Source: an uncultured Collinsella sp. (lineage in GTDB: Bacteria > Actinomycetota > Coriobacteriia > Coriobacteriales > Coriobacteriaceae). From it: a DNA stretch of 64,000 nucleotides. The position numbers and the translations under genes were made by a program. Below, piece after piece: positions 42,701 to 51,474 of the stretch. The first letter of the stretch is position 1. Each line of letters opens with the position of its first letter. The notes beneath the pieces are model-generated. The model did not search any database, was not told the DNA's origin, and saw only the letters and a program-made list of their open reading frames with translations. The stretch spans positions 20,387 to 84,386 of the forward strand of contig CATYJU010000003.1 in assembly GCA_958407995.1 (NCBI GenBank). The letters are read 5' to 3'.

Positions 42701-43371
42701 TCGCCGCGGCGCTCCATGCCGAGACGGAAGACCGTGCCGCCGAGGCTCGTGTTCCCATGGACGAGTCCGGCGATGATGCAGAGTCGGATGGCTCGGAAAT
42801 AACCGATGCAGACGTGGCCGCTGTCGAGCCCGCCGGCAATCCCATGGCGCTGGGCTCGGCCTTCCACGCCGCCTGCCAGTGGCTCATCGAGATGGGTGCC
42901 GACGCGTTGCCCGCCGCGCGTGCCGATGCGCTGGCACGCTTGTGGCGCCTGACGCCGGAGCAGCGCGAACGCTTCGACGTTGCCCTGGACCGCTGGCTCA
43001 AGTCGGCTGTTCGTGCCGACCTGCTCGCGTGGCCGTGCGTTCGCGCCGAGGTGCCGTTCTTTTCGCTGGGCTGCGAGGACGAGGACATCGCTCGCTACGG
43101 TGCCTATGCCGAGGGCGCCATCGATGCACTGGCCACCGACCCGGCCGATTCGTCGCGCGCCCTGGTCATTGATTACAAGACGGGCGGCACGCCGGACGAG
43201 ACGCCGGACCAGCTGCTCGAGAAGCACGCCCTGCAGGCGCGCGTTTACGCCGACGTGTTGCACAAGGCGGGCTTTGAGGCCGTGACCGTCAAGTTCGTCC
43301 GCGTGGAGCAGCCGGATCCAACCATCTTCGTCGAACCCGCCGAACCTCAAGTGGTCACCTACAACCTCTAG
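39739..43371 (+). CDS. addA: AddA-like UvrD helicase-nuclease
   Basis: A 1210-aa SF1A helicase with a C-terminal nuclease, the motor subunit of AddAB-type recombination complexes. Walker A is SAGAGSGKTFTL (~24-35). Motif Ia is ITFTKDAAAEIRDRV, motif II is MIDEFQDTDQM (~345), and motif III is VGDAQQSIYRFRGAE. Motif V/VI are seen in TVHASKGLEYPVV and LLYVAMTRARELV. The nuclease motif is LVIDYKTGG (~1143). AAGGAGGG precedes ATG 39739, just after the addB stop, so the genes are coupled. The complex resects broken ends and loads RecA. Confidence 0.9.
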   Translation: MDLSTLMPQQLQIVKTLDRPLFVSAGAGSGKTFTLTRRIVYALSPESGPFVEHLDQVLAITFTKDAAAEIRDRVRRALIDEGMDEEALTVDDAWISTIHGMCSRILRAHALELGIDPEFTVLTDTDELMDQAVEHVLARATAPDAAPELAASLKALYAWYPMAGEGGPFGAGTTIKGLVRELLELSSQLPGGMDDVRVARGQADTSALADAYRAALGASKAATEKAQAALDAIDAFEASDKTMVDAARLMMSCTMPRASKAFPKEQVELLKAEAADAFINIVLACGGPALDALVGLARSVEAEYRALKAAQSALDNNDLLRMAYEALRDYPAIRAAYEGRFKMVMIDEFQDTDQMQVDLIRYLTGAGERALCTVGDAQQSIYRFRGAEVEVFRRQERKVGSSAAPEATAVVDAPAGELVKLVRNFRSHDEVLRYVARVFDGDDGGLMQGFLDLEASDGRKDTLVADASRRQALFVAGGSTQERTQAKARAIAERFRALADAGQPQGGMVLLLGRMTNADVYAQAFRDQGLDCVIAGGSVFAQAAEVQTVRALVCALANPADTAQGLMPLLASPMFALGAQEFLALATKLDSETGETSRRNIDVGIMSDSDVPGLQDLPLVTRAREVLRYALRRVGRDSFAAIARDVVNASGWFVRLAQRGPEGKAIAANVLKALDAVAEAEAEFGNSPRSIALAFDRFLAGKEAPGALNEEGDGAVRIMTVHASKGLEYPVVAVAECFGVRKSSGAAQMGRVEGGAQVVALPARFDGVKLADGTFVKGDDVKKQFEHAFKGKGTSLWLPPELMEDVCATGSPAEAFARLRNDDLRLSLEERARLLYVAMTRARELVILAMDAGVSRGKVTAPTFDVETDLTYDVLRRILPTDALDMPQLDADRLVFDNSQPGDYELISLAGFTFGEQAFEANASLDAEGRLVRGDADADAADDSASTIVPGPADPKPDSFELVYPQAVGVRMGTCPFPARDSYSYSSIAAALHAETEDRAAEARVPMDESGDDAESDGSEITDADVAAVEPAGNPMALGSAFHAACQWLIEMGADALPAARADALARLWRLTPEQRERFDVALDRWLKSAVRADLLAWPCVRAEVPFFSLGCEDEDIARYGAYAEGAIDALATDPADSSRALVIDYKTGGTPDETPDQLLEKHALQARVYADVLHKAGFEAVTVKFVRVEQPDPTIFVEPAEPQVVTYNL

Positions 43372-43383
43372 CCCTCAGATAAC

Positions 43384-43446
43384 TTGCGGTGGAATACGGA
43401 CTGTTTTGGCCAAAAAAGCCGCCAAACAGTCCGCATTTCACCGCAA
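43384..43446. repeat. Palindromic repeat, family A, copy 2
   Basis: Left arm 43384-43410 (starts TTGCGGTGGAATACGGAC) and right arm 43421-43446 pair with two mismatches and one bulge; the loop is CAAAAAAGCC. It is the same element as at 1366-1430 and lies between addA and dnaE. Confidence 0.85.
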
Positions 43447-43547
43447 CTGCAAGAGGAGCCGTGTGGGTTTGGCTAGGTTCGGGTGCTGTCCATGCCGTGG
43501 GGTAAAATCGTTCAGTCAGAACACGAACCCGCATCGGAGCTCATCAC

Positions 43548-46500
43548 ATGGCATTCGTCCATCTGCACAATCACACTGTCTTTTCCATGCTCGACGGCGC
43601 AACCCGTATCCAGGATATGGTCAACCGTGCCGTTGAGCTGGGCATGCCTGCCGTGGCCATTACCGACCACGGCTACATGTATGGCGTGCCCGACCTGGCG
43701 CTGGCCTGCGACGCCGTCAACCACAACACACCCGAGTACAAAACCTGGAGCCACGACAAGGCCTTCCTGGAAAAGGACCGCCGCGACGAGTTGGTGGAGC
43801 CCGATCCCGAGGAAAACCCGCGCGAGCATGCCCAGTATGTGAAGGACATGGCCATGTGGGACGAGAAGGGCAACATCGACGAGCTCAAGCCGCCCCTGGT
43901 CATCAAGCCCATCTTTGGCTGCGAGGTCTACTTTACGCCGGACGAGACCCTTGCCCGCGACCACAAGCCCGAGCTCTACCATATGATCCTCCTGGCCAAA
44001 GACCAGGAAGGCTACGTCAACCTGATGCAAACGGTCTCCGAGGCCGCCGTGCAGGGCTTTTACTACAAGCCGCGCGTGACGCTCGACAACCTGCGCCGCC
44101 ATGCCAAGGGCATGATCTGCACGAGCGCCTGTATCGCGGGCATCATCCCCAAATACATCGACCGCGGTGACATGGAGGGCGCCATCAAGTGGGCCGAGAC
44201 CTTCCGTGACACCTTTGATCCCGGCGACTTCTATATCGAGATTCAGGAACACGGCATCACCACCGACAACGGCCTGACCGACGAGCAGATGGACCGCACG
44301 CTCATCGACATTGCTAAACAGGTGGGCGTCAAGGTCATCGCCACCAACGACTTCCACTACCTGCGCCGCGAGGATGCGCCCGTGCAGGACGTCATCATGT
44401 GCATTGGCATGAACGCCAAGGTCGATGACCCCAACCGCATGCGCATGACCGGCTCGGAGTTTTACATGAAGACCGAGGAGGAGATGCGGGCAATGTTCCC
44501 GTATTGCCCCGAGGCCTGCGACAACACGCTCGAGATCGCCGACAAGTGCTACGTGGAGCTCGACTGGGACTCCATCATCCTGCCGCGCTTCCCGTTGCTC
44601 GACCCCGGCGAGACGCACGAGAGCCAGTTCCGCCGCGAGTGCGAGAAGGGCCTGCGCCAGCACTACGGCGACGACTGGGCCACGCGCGAGATCGGCGGCG
44701 TCAACATCAAAGAGCGCTTTGAGTACGAATACAAGGTCATTTGCGACAAGGGTTTTGCCGCCTACTTTTTGATCGTTGCCGAGTACGTGCAATGGGCCAA
44801 GGACAACGGCATCGGCGTCGGCCCCGGCCGTGGCTCGGCCGCCGGCGCTATCGTCGCCTACGCCATGAACATCACCGCGTTCGACCCGCTCGAGAACGGC
44901 CTGATGTTCGAGAGGTTCCTGTCCCCGCAGCGTACCGAGATGCCCGATATCGATATGGACTTCGACGATGAGCGGCGCCTCGAGGTCGTGGAGCACGTTC
45001 GTCAGCTCTACGGCCCCGAGAAGGTCACCCACGTCATCACCTACTCGACCATCAAGGCCAAGCAGGCCATCAACGACGCCGCGCGCGTCTTGGACTACCC
45101 GGTCTACATGGGTCAGCGCCTGTCCAAGATGGTCTCGAGCGACCCCAAGGTCAAGCTCAAGCAGGTGCTCGACAAGCAGCCCGGCAAAGAGGATCTGTTT
45201 AACCCCGATTTTGCCGAGGCCTATAAAAAGGACGACGACGCCCGCCGCATCATCGACACGGCGCTCTCGATCGAGGGTCTCACCCGTGGCGAGGGCGTGC
45301 ACGCGTGCGCCGTTCTGATCTGCCGCGACCCCGTCAACGAGCACGTGCCCACCAAGCTCGACACCAAGGGCGGCGTCGAGATTACCCAGTACGAGGGCCA
45401 TACCGTTGCCGACATGGGCCTGCTCAAGATGGACTTCTTGGGCCTGCGTACGCTGACGGTTATCTCCAAGGCCAAGGCAAACATCAAAAAGAACTTCGGC
45501 ATCGACATCAAAGAGGAAGAGATTCCCTTTGACGATCCCGAGATCTTTAAACTCATGGGCTCCGGCCACACCGCCGGCGTCTTCCAGGTCGAGTCCGCCG
45601 GCATGACGGCCACGATCAAGAACATGAAGCCCACCGAGTACAAGCACGTCGTGGCATTGATCGCTCTGTACCGCCCGGGCCCGCTGGGCGCCGGCATGGT
45701 CTCGTCCTACATCAACCGTATGAACGGCAAGGAGCCGGCCGTCTCCTACGACGACCGCCTGGACGACATCCTGGGCGAAACCTACGGCACCATGGTCTAC
45801 CAGGAGCAGGTTATGCTCATCTCCGTCGAGATGTGCGGCTTCTCCAAGGGCGAATCGGACTCGCGTATCCGTAAGCCCGTGGCTAAGAAAAAGATTAAGC
45901 TGCTCACGTCGACGGTGCTCCACTGGGAGGATGGCTCGGACGAGACCACCTACGACCACTGGATGAACGGCGCTATCAAGAACAACTACACGCGCGAGGT
46001 CGCCCAGAAGATTTGGGACGATGTTCTCGAGTTCGCATCCTACGCCTTCAACAAGTCGCACTCCGCCGGCTACGCCATCCTGGTTATGCAGACGGCGTGG
46101 CTCAAGGCGCACTATCCGCACGAGTACATGGCGGCCGTTCTGACGTCCTATACGGGTAAGACCGACAAGATCGTGCACTACGTCTCGGCATGCCGTCACG
46201 ACGGCATCCCCGTGCTTTCGCCAGATGTCAACGAGTCCGGTACCGAGTTCACGGCTACCAAGGAGGGCGTGCGCTTTGGTCTGGCCGGCATCCGCGGCGT
46301 GGGCACCGGCGTGGCGCAGGCGATTATCGCCGAGCGCGAGGCGGGCGGTCCGTTTAAGACGCTGCACGACTTTGTCGAGCGCGTGGACTCCAGCCAGGCA
46401 AACCGCCGCGTGATCGAATCGCTCATCAAGGCAGGCGCCTTCGACTCCACGGGGTATCCGCGTCGCCAGATGATGCACTTTGTGGACAAGAACAACCCCG

Positions 46501-47351
46501 AGAACATCATCGATGCCGCAGTAAAGCGCCAGAAGGATCGCGCGAGCGGCCAGACGTCGTTCTTCGATATGTTTGGCGACGTTGAGGGCTCGGGCTTTGA
46601 GGTGAGCGTGCCCGATCCGGATGGCCAGGAGTGGGACCGCCACCTTAAGCTGAGCCAGGAGAAAGAGGTTCTGGGCATCTATGTCTCGGACCACCCGCTG
46701 CGCCCGTTTGAGTATGCACTTAGCAAAGCGCGCGACTTCTCGTTCTCGCAGATCGACACCGGCTATGAGGTGCAAAACCCCACGGGCGGTACCATCAACC
46801 AGGAGATTCCCGAGGGCAAGGCGCTGTGGTGGGCCGGCATGGTCTCGAGCGTGTCCAAGCGCGTGACCAAAAACGGCGACCCCATGGGCATCGTGCAGCT
46901 CGAGGACATGGAAGGCGAGGCCACGGTCGTGGTGTTCCCCAAGACCTACAAGGAGGCCGAGGGGTATCTGTACGGCGAGGTCGATCCCGAGACCGGCGCG
47001 CAGCTGTCCGACGCGTTTGTGCGCATTAAGGGCAAGCTCGAGCGCTCGGACCGCGGCGACCAGATCATCGCGCAGGAGATTGTGCCGCTGGAGCTTAGCG
47101 AGGAGAAAAACAAGCCCAAGGTCTTTGAGGTCATGGTGCCCAACAGCCGCTTTAGCCAGGGCAATATGGCGCGCCTGGCCACGGTGCTCACCACCAACCC
47201 GGGCGGCGACCGCGTGGAGATCTTTATTGAGCAAGTCGACGGGCGCGTGCTGCGCGCTGAGGTGCCGGCCAAGGTCAATGCACGCTCGATTCCGCTGCTG
47301 GCAGAGGCAAAGGCCATCGTCGGCAACCAAGGCCGCGTGACGGTTATCTAA
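43548..47351 (+). CDS. dnaE: DNA polymerase III alpha subunit DnaE
   Basis: A 1267-aa replicative polymerase. The N-terminal PHP domain starts FVHLHNHTVFSMLDG; the polymerase palm has GVGPGRGSAAG and the catalytic PDIDMDFDD (~465-472). The fingers include GEGVHACAVLI and the C-terminus has an HhH motif and an OB domain (WWAGMVSSVSKRVTKNG). It is about 90 residues longer than typical DnaE1. Part of this is an acidic insert of ~60 residues in the PHP domain (after PDLALACDAV and before KPIFGCEVYF). GGAG is 8 nt upstream of ATG 43548. It stands alone, with the SNF2 gene following closely. Confidence 0.97.
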   Translation: MAFVHLHNHTVFSMLDGATRIQDMVNRAVELGMPAVAITDHGYMYGVPDLALACDAVNHNTPEYKTWSHDKAFLEKDRRDELVEPDPEENPREHAQYVKDMAMWDEKGNIDELKPPLVIKPIFGCEVYFTPDETLARDHKPELYHMILLAKDQEGYVNLMQTVSEAAVQGFYYKPRVTLDNLRRHAKGMICTSACIAGIIPKYIDRGDMEGAIKWAETFRDTFDPGDFYIEIQEHGITTDNGLTDEQMDRTLIDIAKQVGVKVIATNDFHYLRREDAPVQDVIMCIGMNAKVDDPNRMRMTGSEFYMKTEEEMRAMFPYCPEACDNTLEIADKCYVELDWDSIILPRFPLLDPGETHESQFRRECEKGLRQHYGDDWATREIGGVNIKERFEYEYKVICDKGFAAYFLIVAEYVQWAKDNGIGVGPGRGSAAGAIVAYAMNITAFDPLENGLMFERFLSPQRTEMPDIDMDFDDERRLEVVEHVRQLYGPEKVTHVITYSTIKAKQAINDAARVLDYPVYMGQRLSKMVSSDPKVKLKQVLDKQPGKEDLFNPDFAEAYKKDDDARRIIDTALSIEGLTRGEGVHACAVLICRDPVNEHVPTKLDTKGGVEITQYEGHTVADMGLLKMDFLGLRTLTVISKAKANIKKNFGIDIKEEEIPFDDPEIFKLMGSGHTAGVFQVESAGMTATIKNMKPTEYKHVVALIALYRPGPLGAGMVSSYINRMNGKEPAVSYDDRLDDILGETYGTMVYQEQVMLISVEMCGFSKGESDSRIRKPVAKKKIKLLTSTVLHWEDGSDETTYDHWMNGAIKNNYTREVAQKIWDDVLEFASYAFNKSHSAGYAILVMQTAWLKAHYPHEYMAAVLTSYTGKTDKIVHYVSACRHDGIPVLSPDVNESGTEFTATKEGVRFGLAGIRGVGTGVAQAIIAEREAGGPFKTLHDFVERVDSSQANRRVIESLIKAGAFDSTGYPRRQMMHFVDKNNPENIIDAAVKRQKDRASGQTSFFDMFGDVEGSGFEVSVPDPDGQEWDRHLKLSQEKEVLGIYVSDHPLRPFEYALSKARDFSFSQIDTGYEVQNPTGGTINQEIPEGKALWWAGMVSSVSKRVTKNGDPMGIVQLEDMEGEATVVVFPKTYKEAEGYLYGEVDPETGAQLSDAFVRIKGKLERSDRGDQIIAQEIVPLELSEEKNKPKVFEVMVPNSRFSQGNMARLATVLTTNPGGDRVEIFIEQVDGRVLRAEVPAKVNARSIPLLAEAKAIVGNQGRVTVI

Positions 47352-47379
47352 GCTACCCCGGGTGAGATTGGAGGAAGTG

Positions 47380-50300
47380 ATGGCGCAGGGGACGTTTGTG
47401 CAGGCGCTTCGCAAAGAGGCGGCGTTGAGCGGAACCTTTATGAAGGGGCGTTCGCTCATGCTCAACGGCGCCGTTCTGTCGATCGAGGACAGCGGCTCGC
47501 GCTTCTCCAAAAACGTGACGGTTGAGGGCTCGGTGCGCGGCTCGCGCGGCGACCTGTACAAGACGCACGTGGCGCTTGACATGGACGAGCACGAGGTGAT
47601 CGACTACGACTGCGATTGCCCCGCTGCCTATCGCTACCCCGGCATGTGCAAGCACGCCATCGCCACGGCGCTGGCGTACCTGGACGCCAGCGGTGCCGAG
47701 CCCGTCGAAGGTTTGCGCACGCCGGTCCGCACGTTTGCGGCTCAGCCCAAACAGTCCGCGCGTCCCGCGCCTACAACGCCCACGGTCAACCCCAACTTTC
47801 CCTTCCCAGCACCTGTCCCCACGAGTCCCAGCCTCATGGCGGCGCTCTCCGATCTTTCGAACGCGCGCATGGATGAGCTGGCGAGCATGCGCCGCAAGCT
47901 TGCCGGTGCCGTTGGTCCCGACGCCCCCAAAGCGGCGTTGGAGCCCTCGTTGGTGCCGTACTACAATCCGCTGTTCGCCGACCGCTTTAGCTGGGCGCTC
48001 GAGTTCCGCATTCGCTGCGGTTCGGTGTCCTACGTGGTCAAGGATATCGACGGCATGGCCGATGCCTACGTGCGCGGCGGCACCTTCTCGTACGGCAAGA
48101 AGCTCACGTTTGTCCATACGCCCGAAGCCTTCGAAGATGTGTCGACAAAGCTGCTCAGCCTTGTCTTGACGACAGTTGCCTATCTCGATGACATCACAAG
48201 CTCGCGTTCGGCGTCGTACGATTTTGCACGCAGCGGCTTTGTCGCCGAGCGCCAGCTGCCGCTGTCCGAGCATGACATCGTGTACATGCTGGACTTGCTG
48301 CGTGGCCGGACCATTTCCTTTGAGCCCGCCTGGTCGCGGGGAACGACGACGCATCGTTCCTACGAGGTAGCGGTTGAGTTGTCGCCGGTGGGGGAGGACG
48401 AGGCCTCGGCAAAACAACCACCGCTCCTCGCCGCCAAGATCGCTCCGGCGGCCGGTGGCAGCTACGACCTGCGCCTGCCCGCCGATATGTACTGCTTTGC
48501 CTCGGGCGACGTTGCCTATCTGGTCGACACGCACCGCGCACGCCGCGCCGATGCGGCGTTTGCCCAGCATGCGGCGCCGTTTCTGTCGCGTCTGCTGCCC
48601 TGTCGCACGCCGGTCCATATCGCCGCCGAACAGGTGGGCGAATTCTGCCGCATGGCGCTGCCCGTTCTGCGCGACTACACTGATCTCACCGCTCCCGCCG
48701 TGCTCGATACCGTGGCGCCCGAGCCGAGCTTTGCCATGGCAATCGGCGTCGACGATGGACTCGTGACCTGCAAAATTACGGTTACCTACGGCGACTGGTC
48801 GGCAGATCTCTTTAGCTTGGGCGCTCCGGGCAGCCCCTTCGAAGAGCGGCGTCCGGGCGTGCCGCCGCGCGACGAGGTGGCAGAGTTTCGCGTTATGGAC
48901 ACGGCGGCCCTGTATTTCGACTTTTACGAGGGCGGCCTGGCGTTTGGGGAACGCGATGACGAGAGCCTGTTCCACTTGCTGACCGAGGGGCTGTCCGCCC
49001 TGTCCGAGCTGGGCGAGGTCATGCTCAGCGACCGCCTACGCCAGATCTCGGTCCGCCCTGCGCCCAAGCTTTCGGTGCGCGCGACCGTCAAGAGTAACCT
49101 GCTCGACGTCGAACTGGGCGCGAGCGGCCTTTCGGCGGCAGACCTTGCCATCTATCTGGATTCGTATAAGCGTCACCAGACGTTTGCGCATCTCACGTCG
49201 GGCGACATCATTCGCCTGGACGAGGGAGCGCGCGCCGCGTTTGGTCTTGCCGAGGACCTGGGCGTCGATGCCGTCGACCTGCTCGACGGCGTGTCGCTTC
49301 CCGCGTCGAGTACCCTGTTCGTCGACAGCATGCTCGCGCGCACGCCCGAGCTCGAAGCCGATCGCGACGCTGCGTTCCGCCGTACCGTCGAGCGCCTGGA
49401 CACGCTCGGCAAGATGGACTTTACGGTACCCGCCTCGCTCAAGGCCACGCTGCGTGGCTACCAGGTCGACGGATACCAGTGGCTCGGCTCGCTCGAACAC
49501 CTGGGCCTTGGCGGCATCTTGGCCGACGACATGGGCCTGGGCAAAACGCTCCAGATGATCGCGCATATCCTGGCGCGCGTGGAGGCGGGGGACACCAAGC
49601 CCACGCTCGTGGTATGCCCGGCCTCACTCGTGTACAACTGGACCGCCGAGCTGGAGCGCTTTGCCCCGTCGCTCGATGTGTGCGCCATCGTGGGCGCCAA
49701 AGCTCAACGTCGTGCACAGATTGTCGGCGTGGCCGAGCATAGCGTGGTTGTGACGTCGTATGATCTTATGCGGCGCGATATCGACGAGTACGTCGAGCAG
49801 GATTTTGCCCGCGTGGTGCTCGATGAGGCCCAGTACATTAAAAACCCGCTCACGCAGGTGGCGCGCGCCGCAAAGCGCCTGCCTGCCGGCGCGCGCTTTG
49901 CCCTGACGGGCACGCCCATCGAAAACCGCTTGTCCGAGCTTTGGAGCATCTTCGACTTTTTGATGCCGGGCCTTTTGGGGACGCGCGAGTCGTTTGCCAA
50001 GCGCTTTGAGAGCCCCGTCGAGCATGCCGAGGGCGATAGCGCCGCTCGCCTGCAGGCGCTCGTGTCGCCGTTTGTGCTGCGCCGTGTTAAGGAAGACGTG
50101 GTGGCCGACCTGCCCGAGAAGATCGAAGACACCGTCATGGCGCAGCTTACCGGCGAGCAGCGCAAGCTCTACCTGGCCAACCAGGACCGCATCGCCCAGC
50201 AGGTGCAGCACCGCGAGGCTGGGGAGTTTAAGAAGGACAAGCTCAAGGTGCTCGCCGAGCTCACCAAGCTGCGCCAGATCTGCTGCGACCCGCGTCTACA

Positions 50301-50844
50301 CTACGAGGATTACAAGGCGGGGAGCGCCAAGCTCGATACGTGTATGGAGCTCGTGCACGGCGCACTCGACGGCGGGCATCGCATCCTGTTGTTCAGCCAG
50401 TTTACGGGTATGCTCGATATCATCGGTAAGCGCTTGGCCAAGGAGGACATCGCCTTCCTTAAGCTCACGGGCGCTTCGTCTAAGGAGAGCCGCGCCAAGA
50501 TGGTCGCGCAGTTCCAAGCGGGCGAGGTTCCGGTCTTTTTGATTTCGCTCAAGGCGGGCGGCGTGGGCCTTAACCTGACGGCGGCCGACGTGGTCATCCA
50601 CTACGACCCGTGGTGGAACGTGGCAGCGCAGGACCAGGCGACCGACCGCGCGCACCGTATTGGCCAGCAACATACCGTGACCGTGTACAAGCTCATCGCC
50701 AAGGACACGATCGAGGAGCGCATTATGCAGATGCAGGAGTCCAAGCGCGACCTGGTCAACAGCGTGCTCGGCGGCGACGGCGTCTCGTCGGCGCTGTTTA
50801 CCCGCGAAGATGTTCTGGCACTGCTGGGCGGCGACGGGCGCTAA
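47380..50844 (+). CDS. SWIM-domain SNF2-family helicase/ATPase
   Basis: A 1154-aa SWI2/SNF2 ATPase. The N-terminus has a SWIM zinc finger (DCDCPAAYRYPGMCKH: Cys-x-Cys ... Cys-x-His, ~80-95), followed by a large uncharacterised middle region. The SNF2 core has ADDMGLGKTLQM (~710), LDEAQYIKNP, FALTGTPIENRLSELWSIFDFLMPG, LLFSQFTGMLDII and GVGLNLTAADVVIHYDPWWN...QATDRAHRIGQ. ATG 47380 has GGAGG 5 nt upstream; GTG 47362 is less likely. Bacterial homologues (e.g. HepA-like) remodel DNA- or RNA-polymerase complexes; the exact role is unknown. It lies 28 nt after dnaE. Confidence 0.88.
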   Translation: MAQGTFVQALRKEAALSGTFMKGRSLMLNGAVLSIEDSGSRFSKNVTVEGSVRGSRGDLYKTHVALDMDEHEVIDYDCDCPAAYRYPGMCKHAIATALAYLDASGAEPVEGLRTPVRTFAAQPKQSARPAPTTPTVNPNFPFPAPVPTSPSLMAALSDLSNARMDELASMRRKLAGAVGPDAPKAALEPSLVPYYNPLFADRFSWALEFRIRCGSVSYVVKDIDGMADAYVRGGTFSYGKKLTFVHTPEAFEDVSTKLLSLVLTTVAYLDDITSSRSASYDFARSGFVAERQLPLSEHDIVYMLDLLRGRTISFEPAWSRGTTTHRSYEVAVELSPVGEDEASAKQPPLLAAKIAPAAGGSYDLRLPADMYCFASGDVAYLVDTHRARRADAAFAQHAAPFLSRLLPCRTPVHIAAEQVGEFCRMALPVLRDYTDLTAPAVLDTVAPEPSFAMAIGVDDGLVTCKITVTYGDWSADLFSLGAPGSPFEERRPGVPPRDEVAEFRVMDTAALYFDFYEGGLAFGERDDESLFHLLTEGLSALSELGEVMLSDRLRQISVRPAPKLSVRATVKSNLLDVELGASGLSAADLAIYLDSYKRHQTFAHLTSGDIIRLDEGARAAFGLAEDLGVDAVDLLDGVSLPASSTLFVDSMLARTPELEADRDAAFRRTVERLDTLGKMDFTVPASLKATLRGYQVDGYQWLGSLEHLGLGGILADDMGLGKTLQMIAHILARVEAGDTKPTLVVCPASLVYNWTAELERFAPSLDVCAIVGAKAQRRAQIVGVAEHSVVVTSYDLMRRDIDEYVEQDFARVVLDEAQYIKNPLTQVARAAKRLPAGARFALTGTPIENRLSELWSIFDFLMPGLLGTRESFAKRFESPVEHAEGDSAARLQALVSPFVLRRVKEDVVADLPEKIEDTVMAQLTGEQRKLYLANQDRIAQQVQHREAGEFKKDKLKVLAELTKLRQICCDPRLHYEDYKAGSAKLDTCMELVHGALDGGHRILLFSQFTGMLDIIGKRLAKEDIAFLKLTGASSKESRAKMVAQFQAGEVPVFLISLKAGGVGLNLTAADVVIHYDPWWNVAAQDQATDRAHRIGQQHTVTVYKLIAKDTIEERIMQMQESKRDLVNSVLGGDGVSSALFTREDVLALLGGDGR

Positions 50845-50994
50845 CCCGCTCGGGTGGGGCCGCCAGGGCGGATAGCGCACGCTGCCCCATCGTCCCCGCC
50901 CGTTATGTGTTCATTTGCAATGCCGTGGATGGTTTGTCTGCCTTTGGGCATAAGAACCATCAAGAACATTGGCACGTCAGCAAAGGAGAACATC

Positions 50995-51357
50995 ATGGCG
51001 AAATTCTTTAAGGACCCCGACGGTAAGCTCATTGCCGCCCTTGGCAACGACGTTGCAACCCCTGCCGGTTGCACGGAACTGACCGCAAACACTGAGGACG
51101 CGGCGCACGAGAAGCACGTGCCTGTTGTCGAGACCGAGCGCGACGGTCACGTGATTCGCGCACGCGTTGGCTCGGTCGAGCACCCCAGCCTGCCCGAGCA
51201 CTATATTGAGTGGATCGCCCTTGAGGCCGAGGGCCGCTTAGAGGTCCATTACCTTGAGCCCGGCATGAAGCCCGCGACGTTTTTTGCCGGCGGTTCCAAG
51301 ACCGGTACCGTCTATGCCTACTGCAACCTGCACGGGCTGTGGTCCGCGACGTTCTAG
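50995..51357 (+). CDS. Desulfoferrodoxin-family superoxide reductase (neelaredoxin type)
   Basis: A 120-aa protein that reduces superoxide to peroxide at a mononuclear iron. The Fe(His)4Cys site is visible: EKHVPVV, VEHPSLPEHYIEW and YCNLHGLW supply four His and one Cys. The N-terminal extension (FFKDPDGKLIAALGND) occupies the place of the rubredoxin-like desulforedoxin domain but lacks its Cys4 set, so this is a one-iron class II enzyme. ATG 50995 has AAAGGAG upstream. A strong terminator follows. It fits an oxygen-sensitive lifestyle together with the hydrogenase. Confidence 0.88.
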   Translation: MAKFFKDPDGKLIAALGNDVATPAGCTELTANTEDAAHEKHVPVVETERDGHVIRARVGSVEHPSLPEHYIEWIALEAEGRLEVHYLEPGMKPATFFAGGSKTGTVYAYCNLHGLWSATF

Positions 51358-51403
51358 GAGCGCGCCCCCGCTCGGGGTATCATAGCTAGCATATGCACAT
51401 GCG

Positions 51404-51436
51404 AGCGCCGACTGCATCATGCGGCCGGCGCTTTTA
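51404..51436 (+). terminator. Intrinsic terminator after desulfoferrodoxin gene
   Basis: Outer stem AGCGCCG / CGGCGCT with an inner GCAT-C-ATGC hairpin, followed by TTTTAC. Confidence 0.75.
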
Positions 51437-51474
51437 CTACGATTTCGATGGTTTACGACGGAAAGGGCTGAGCC

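Noticed and set aside
43512..47582. Minus-strand frame of 1356 codons opposite dnaE
   Set aside because: Antisense shadow of dnaE extending into the SNF2 gene; no motifs or ribosome site.
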